Shown here piece after piece: positions 5,028 to 6,168 of a stretch of DNA of 6,168 nt. The DNA comes from Clostridiales bacterium UBA7011 (GTDB lineage: Bacteria > Bacillota > Clostridia > Oscillospirales > Butyricicoccaceae), in NCBI GenBank assembly GCA_002449635.1, contig DJXF01000099.1, positions 1-6,168 of the forward strand, in the 5' to 3' direction. Under the pieces are notes generated by a model, which saw only the letters and a program-made list of their open reading frames with translations, did not search any database and was not told the origin of the DNA. Positions within the stretch are counted from its first letter, which is position 1. Each line of letters opens with the position of its first letter. Both the position numbers and the translations under genes were made by a program.

Positions 5028-6168
5028 TCAGTCACCCAGCAGCTCATCGAGAATCTGCTGACTGTTTTTGGTCGTATCAATCGAACGGATTGCCGAGCGC
5101 AGCGGCAGAACCGCAGCCGGCGAAACGCTCAGCTCGTCGATGCCGATGGCAAGGAATGTCTCGGTCAGCGTGACATCCGCGCCGAGCTCGCCGCAGATGC
5201 CAATCCAGATGCCCGCCTTGTGGGCGTTGTCCGCCGCAATCTTGAGCATGCGCAGAACAGCCGGATGATGGGAATCAAAGAACTTGTCGAGGTTGTTGCC
5301 CTGACGGTCAACTGCCAGCGTATACTGGGTGAGGTCGTTCGTGCCGACGGAGAAGAAGTCGACTTCCTTCGCCAGACGGTCGGACATCATAACAGCAGAC
5401 GGCGTCTCGATCATGATGCCGAGCTCTACATCCTCATTAAACGGGATTTCTTCCTCACGCAGCTCCGCCTTTACGCCGTCGCAGATGCGCTTGATCTCCT
5501 GAACCTCCCAGACAGAGGTAATCATCGGGAACATAATCGCAATCTTGCCGAAAGCGGATGCGCGGTACAGCGCACGCAGCTGGGTCTTAAAGACCTCCGG
5601 ACGGGTCAGGCAGATACGGATTGCACGCAGACCCATAGCGGGATTTTCTTCCTTCTCCAGCTGGAAGTAATCCGCCTGCTTGTCCGCACCGATGTCGAGG
5701 GTACGGATGATGACGCGCTTGCCGCCCATGCGCTCTGCAACGTTCTTATACGCCTGGAACTGCTGCTCCTCGGTCGGATAATCGTCGTTCTGCAGATACA
5801 GGAACTCCGAACGGAACAGGCCGATGCCGCCGCCGTCGTTCGCCAGTACGGGGTCTACATCATCGGGCGAGCCGATGTTGCAGTATACCATGACCTTGCG
5901 GCCGTCCAGTGTGACATTTTCCTTGCCCTTCAGCTGGTCGAGCAGCTCCTTGAGCGCGCGCTCCTTCGCCTGCTTTTTGAGCAGACGCTCGCTGGTGGTC
6001 TCATCCGGCTCCACTGCGACTTCGCCGGACGAACCGTCAATAATCGCCATCTTGCCCTCGAGATCCTCGGTCAGCGCGTCGCCGACGCCGATGATCGCGG
6101 GAATGCCCATTGTGCGCGCCAGAATCGCCGTATGGCTGTTGCTGGAGCCGCCGGAGGTGACAAAGCCC
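5028..6168 (-). CDS. ptsI: PTS Enzyme I (phosphoenolpyruvate-protein phosphotransferase), 5' end cut by window edge
   Basis: Enzyme I takes phosphate from phosphoenolpyruvate onto a histidine and passes it to HPr, the first step of all PTS sugar uptake. It is cytosolic. The frame is open to the right edge, and the visible 379 residues start GFVTSGGSSNSHTAILARTMGIPA. The phospho-accepting His is the CAT codon at 6132-6134. The methionine at 6108-6110 is therefore internal, and roughly the first third (about 180-190 residues, including most of the HPr-binding domain) is missing. The PEP-binding TIM-barrel residues are all present in visible numbering: R119 in GLFRSEF, R155 in RTLDIGADK, E254 in GIMIETPSA, N277-D278 in VGTNDLTQYT, R288, and the catalytic C325 in GICGELGAD. 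The C-terminus is intact and followed by a terminator. A phosphocarrier HPr gene is often adjacent upstream in related bacteria, but that would lie outside the window. Confidence 0.97.
   Translation of the reverse strand, partial: GFVTSGGSSNSHTAILARTMGIPAIIGVGDALTEDLEGKMAIIDGSSGEVAVEPDETTSERLLKKQAKERALKELLDQLKGKENVTLDGRKVMVYCNIGSPDDVDPVLANDGGGIGLFRSEFLYLQNDDYPTEEQQFQAYKNVAERMGGKRVIIRTLDIGADKQADYFQLEKEENPAMGLRAIRICLTRPEVFKTQLRALYRASAFGKIAIMFPMITSVWEVQEIKRICDGVKAELREEEIPFNEDVELGIMIETPSAVMMSDRLAKEVDFFSVGTNDLTQYTLAVDRQGNNLDKFFDSHHPAVLRMLKIAADNAHKAGIWIGICGELGADVTLTETFLAIGIDELSVSPAAVLPLRSAIRSIDTTKNSQQILDELLGD

Overview
The window is ordinary chromosomal sequence from a Gram-positive, anaerobe-type bacterium, most likely a moderately GC-rich gut Clostridia (Oscillospirales, possibly near Butyricicoccus/Agathobaculum). 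That placement is an inference. It rests on the style of the Hsp90 and PTS Enzyme I proteins, strong AGGAGG-type ribosome binding sites, sigma-A-like promoters and short intrinsic terminators. No mobile element, CRISPR array, rRNA or tRNA was seen.

Layout from left to right: positions 2-1861 (+) hold htpG, the bacterial Hsp90 chaperone, lacking only about the first 20 codons. A short convergent intergenic space (1862-1966) holds two intrinsic terminators, one per strand. Everything after that is on the minus strand. 1967-3214 encodes a membrane-anchored seven-repeat RCC1-type beta-propeller of unknown function. 3346-4299 encodes GluQRS, the truncated glutamyl-tRNA synthetase paralogue that glutamylates queuosine in tRNA-Asp. 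4393-4818 encodes a small NifX/NifB-C-terminal-type protein (Nitro_FeMo-Co family) with an acidic, cysteine-rich tail. From 5028 to the right edge lies ptsI, PTS Enzyme I, entering the window just before its phospho-accepting histidine.

The minus-strand genes look mostly like separate transcription units. ptsI ends in a strong terminator. The NifX-like gene has its own near-consensus promoter and a downstream terminator-like hairpin. The RCC1-like gene has an extended -10 promoter and its own terminator. gluQRS has a strong RBS but no clear promoter of its own, so it may depend on read-through of the hairpin at 4330-4382. No functional link between the five genes is evident. They cover protein folding, an unknown extracytoplasmic function, tRNA modification, possible metal-cofactor handling and sugar transport.

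I found no convincing novel multi-gene system. The points most worth a second look are the anchored RCC1 propeller with its many cysteines, the Cys/His-rich tail of the NifX-like protein, GluQRS in a Gram-positive setting, and the structured intergenic element with alternative pairings at 4330-4382.
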